From Tistrella bauzanensis (GTDB lineage Bacteria; Pseudomonadota; Alphaproteobacteria; Tistrellales; Tistrellaceae): a stretch of 64,000 nt of DNA. A program made the translations under genes and the position numbers. Location of the stretch: the NCBI RefSeq assembly GCF_014636235.1, contig NZ_BMDZ01000019.1, positions 1 through 64,000 of the forward strand, given 5' to 3'. Of this stretch, positions 62,722-64,000 are shown in pieces. Every line of letters begins with the position of its first letter. Position 1 is the stretch's first letter. A model generated the notes under the pieces. The model had not been told where the DNA came from. It saw only the letters and a list, made by a program, of their open reading frames with translations, and searched no databases.

Positions 62722-63693
62722 GTGCCTTGCCTGACGACGACCGATGATGATGCGGCGCTGCGCATCCGGCGCTCCGCGCTGGATCGCGGACGCCTGATGC
62801 TGGTGATGGGCCCCGCCCCCACTGCCCGGCAGGGCCTGCGCGATCTGGACCAACGGGCCCCCTTGCGGGCGCTGTTTCCGCATGCGGAACCCGGCGAGGT
62901 GCCGATGGTGGTGGTCACCAGCACCTCCGGTGGCATCGTGGCTGGCGACCGGCTGTCGGTGTCGGTGACGCTGAAGCCGGACAGCCGCCTGCTTCTGATG
63001 CCGCAGGCAGCCGAACGGGTCTATCGCAGCACCAGTTCTGTCTCAGAGGTCGATAATCATTTTATCGTCGGCCCTGGGGCCAGCTTCGAATGGCTGCCGC
63101 AGGAAACCATTCTGTATGATCAGGCGCGGTTCGAGCGGCGAACCCGCGTCAGTCTGGCGGATGAAACCGCTCAGGCACTGTTCGGCGAGATCATCGTGCT
63201 GGGTCGGACTGCCCACGGCGAGTGCGTCGGACGGGGGCGGTTGCGCGATGCTTGGGCAATCGAGGTGGCGGGCAAGCTGATCCTGGCCGATGCGCTGGAT
63301 ATTGCCGAGGCTGATTTTGCGGCAGCGCGACACCATCCGGCGGCCATCGGCGGCATGACTGCAATCGCAGGATTCTGCGCTGTCGGTGCCCCGGATGCAG
63401 GCGCCGCCATGGCCCTGCGCGATCGTTTGCGGATCGTGCTGGCCGAGGTCAATGGTCCTGATGCAGAATTTGGCACAAAACATGCTTCAAATATCCTCCA
63501 TGTCCCGGCCCGTGACGCTGATGGCGCGGCCCGCCCGGTGGTCGGCATCGGCGCGATCGACGGGGTCGTGGTGGTCCGGATGGCGGGCCGCGATGCCGCC
63601 CGTGTGAAGGCCGTATTCGACGCGTTGTGGGCCGCCGCGCGCGCCGGATTGATGGGACGCCCGCCCCGCCTGCCACGGATACGGCGTGGTTGA
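62722..63693 (+). CDS. ureD: Urease accessory protein UreD
   Basis: A 323-residue protein matching UreD/Ure[87 protein letters not shown]. UreD forms with UreF and UreG the complex that delivers nickel to urease. A GTG start is used. It follows urtE by 58 bp and leads into ureA, so uptake and hydrolysis of urea are genetically linked. Confidence 0.95.
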   Translation: MPCLTTTDDDAALRIRRSALDRGRLMLVMGPAPTARQGLRDLDQRAPLRALFPHAEPGEVPMVVVTSTSGGIVAGDRLSVSVTLKPDSRLLLMPQAAERVYRSTSSVSEVDNHFIVGPGASFEWLPQETILYDQARFERRTRVSLADETAQALFGEIIVLGRTAHGECVGRGRLRDAWAIEVAGKLILADALDIAEADFAAARHHPAAIGGMTAIAGFCAVGAPDAGAAMALRDRLRIVLAEVNGPDAEFGTKHASNILHVPARDADGAARPVVGIGAIDGVVVVRMAGRDAARVKAVFDALWAAARAGLMGRPPRLPRIRRG

Positions 63694-63772
63694 CGGGGCG
63701 CTCGAACAGTCAGGAACGACCCCGGCCGGGAACAGGCCGGGCATAGCCAGAACACCAGGGAGCGCCCGCCGC

Positions 63773-64000
63773 ATGCATCTGAGCCCTCGGGAAACGGAGA
63801 AACTGCTGATCGCGATGGCGGCCGAGGTGGCGCGCCGTCGCCACGCCCGCGGCGTGAAGCTGAATTATCCGGAGGCCATCGCCCTGATCACCGATTTCGT
63901 GGTGGAAGGCGCCCGCGATGGCCGCAGCGTTGCCGATCTGATGGCGGCGGGTGCCCGGGTTCTGACCCGCGACGAGGTGATGAGCGGCATCCCTGAGATG
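63773..64000 (+). CDS. ureA: Urease gamma subunit, cut by window end
   Basis: The first 76 codons: [57 protein letters not shown], then [17 protein letters not shown], the conserved start of UreA (usual length about 100). It is a structural subunit of the nickel urease. An AGGGAG site lies about 12 bases before the ATG. ureB and ureC are expected beyond the window. Confidence 0.96.
   Translation, partial: MHLSPRETEKLLIAMAAEVARRRHARGVKLNYPEAIALITDFVVEGARDGRSVADLMAAGARVLTRDEVMSGIPEM

Overview
The window is high-GC DNA from an alphaproteobacterium. The gene orders point to the Rhodospirillales or Geminicoccales neighbourhood, and a Tistrella-like organism is my best guess (inference, not tested). 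The clues are the dusB-ntrB-ntrC-ntrY-ntrX-trkA block running on to hfq-hflX, a fused ispDF, a CIRCE-controlled groESL, and urea uptake genes (urtABCDE) leading straight into urease genes.

Region 1 (1 to about 9370) is the right part of an integrated mobile element; its left end lies outside the window. Right to left it holds a large serine recombinase whose last codons run into a tRNA-Ser gene, a VapBC-type toxin-antitoxin pair overlapping the recombinase gene, an AlpA-like regulator, a Ti-plasmid-type relaxase/helicase TraA divergent from traC and traD with an IncQ/Ti-like oriT between them, a lone Phd-type antitoxin, and two adjacent adenine-specific DNA methyltransferase genes, one cut by the window edge. 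The leftmost 1.5 kb is visibly poorer in GC than the rest.

Region 2 (10.3 to 22.8 kb, + strand) is core chromosome. It carries envelope genes (lytic transglycosylase, rlpA, a DD-carboxypeptidase), then tmk-holB-metG-tatD and a PhnP-like hydrolase, small membrane proteins, an ECF sigma/anti-sigma pair, a Bax-inhibitor-1 family protein and a DUF2076 protein. Region 3 (23.5 to 30.6 kb) has a flavin monooxygenase, mazG and an SDR converging on groESL, with hflX and hfq beyond. Region 4 (30.8 to 40.7 kb, - strand) is the nitrogen two-component block with trkA and a HAD phosphatase.

Region 5 (41.0 to 46.6 kb) has ispDF-pgpA-cinA converging on an ECF41 sigma factor operon that has a near-perfect ECF41 promoter, then a COQ10/RatA-like protein and lipA. 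Region 6 (46.7 to 52.2 kb, - strand) encodes pyruvate dehydrogenase E1alpha, E1beta, E2 and a lipoyl-bearing E3; lipA next door supplies lipoate for it. Region 7 (52.4 to 56.2 kb) holds a LysR regulator divergent from an enoyl-CoA hydratase, an XRE regulator, a possible cell-wall hydrolase and an FtsB-like protein. Region 8 (56.4 kb to the end) is urtABCDE-ureD-ureA behind a sigma-54-like promoter, which would link urea use to the NtrBC system in region 4.

The strongest leads are the toxin-antitoxin/recombinase operon with its own operator, the oriT, the ECF41 promoter with an unusual partner gene, the in-frame 15-bp minisatellite in urtC, and the altered end of the left-edge methyltransferase gene.
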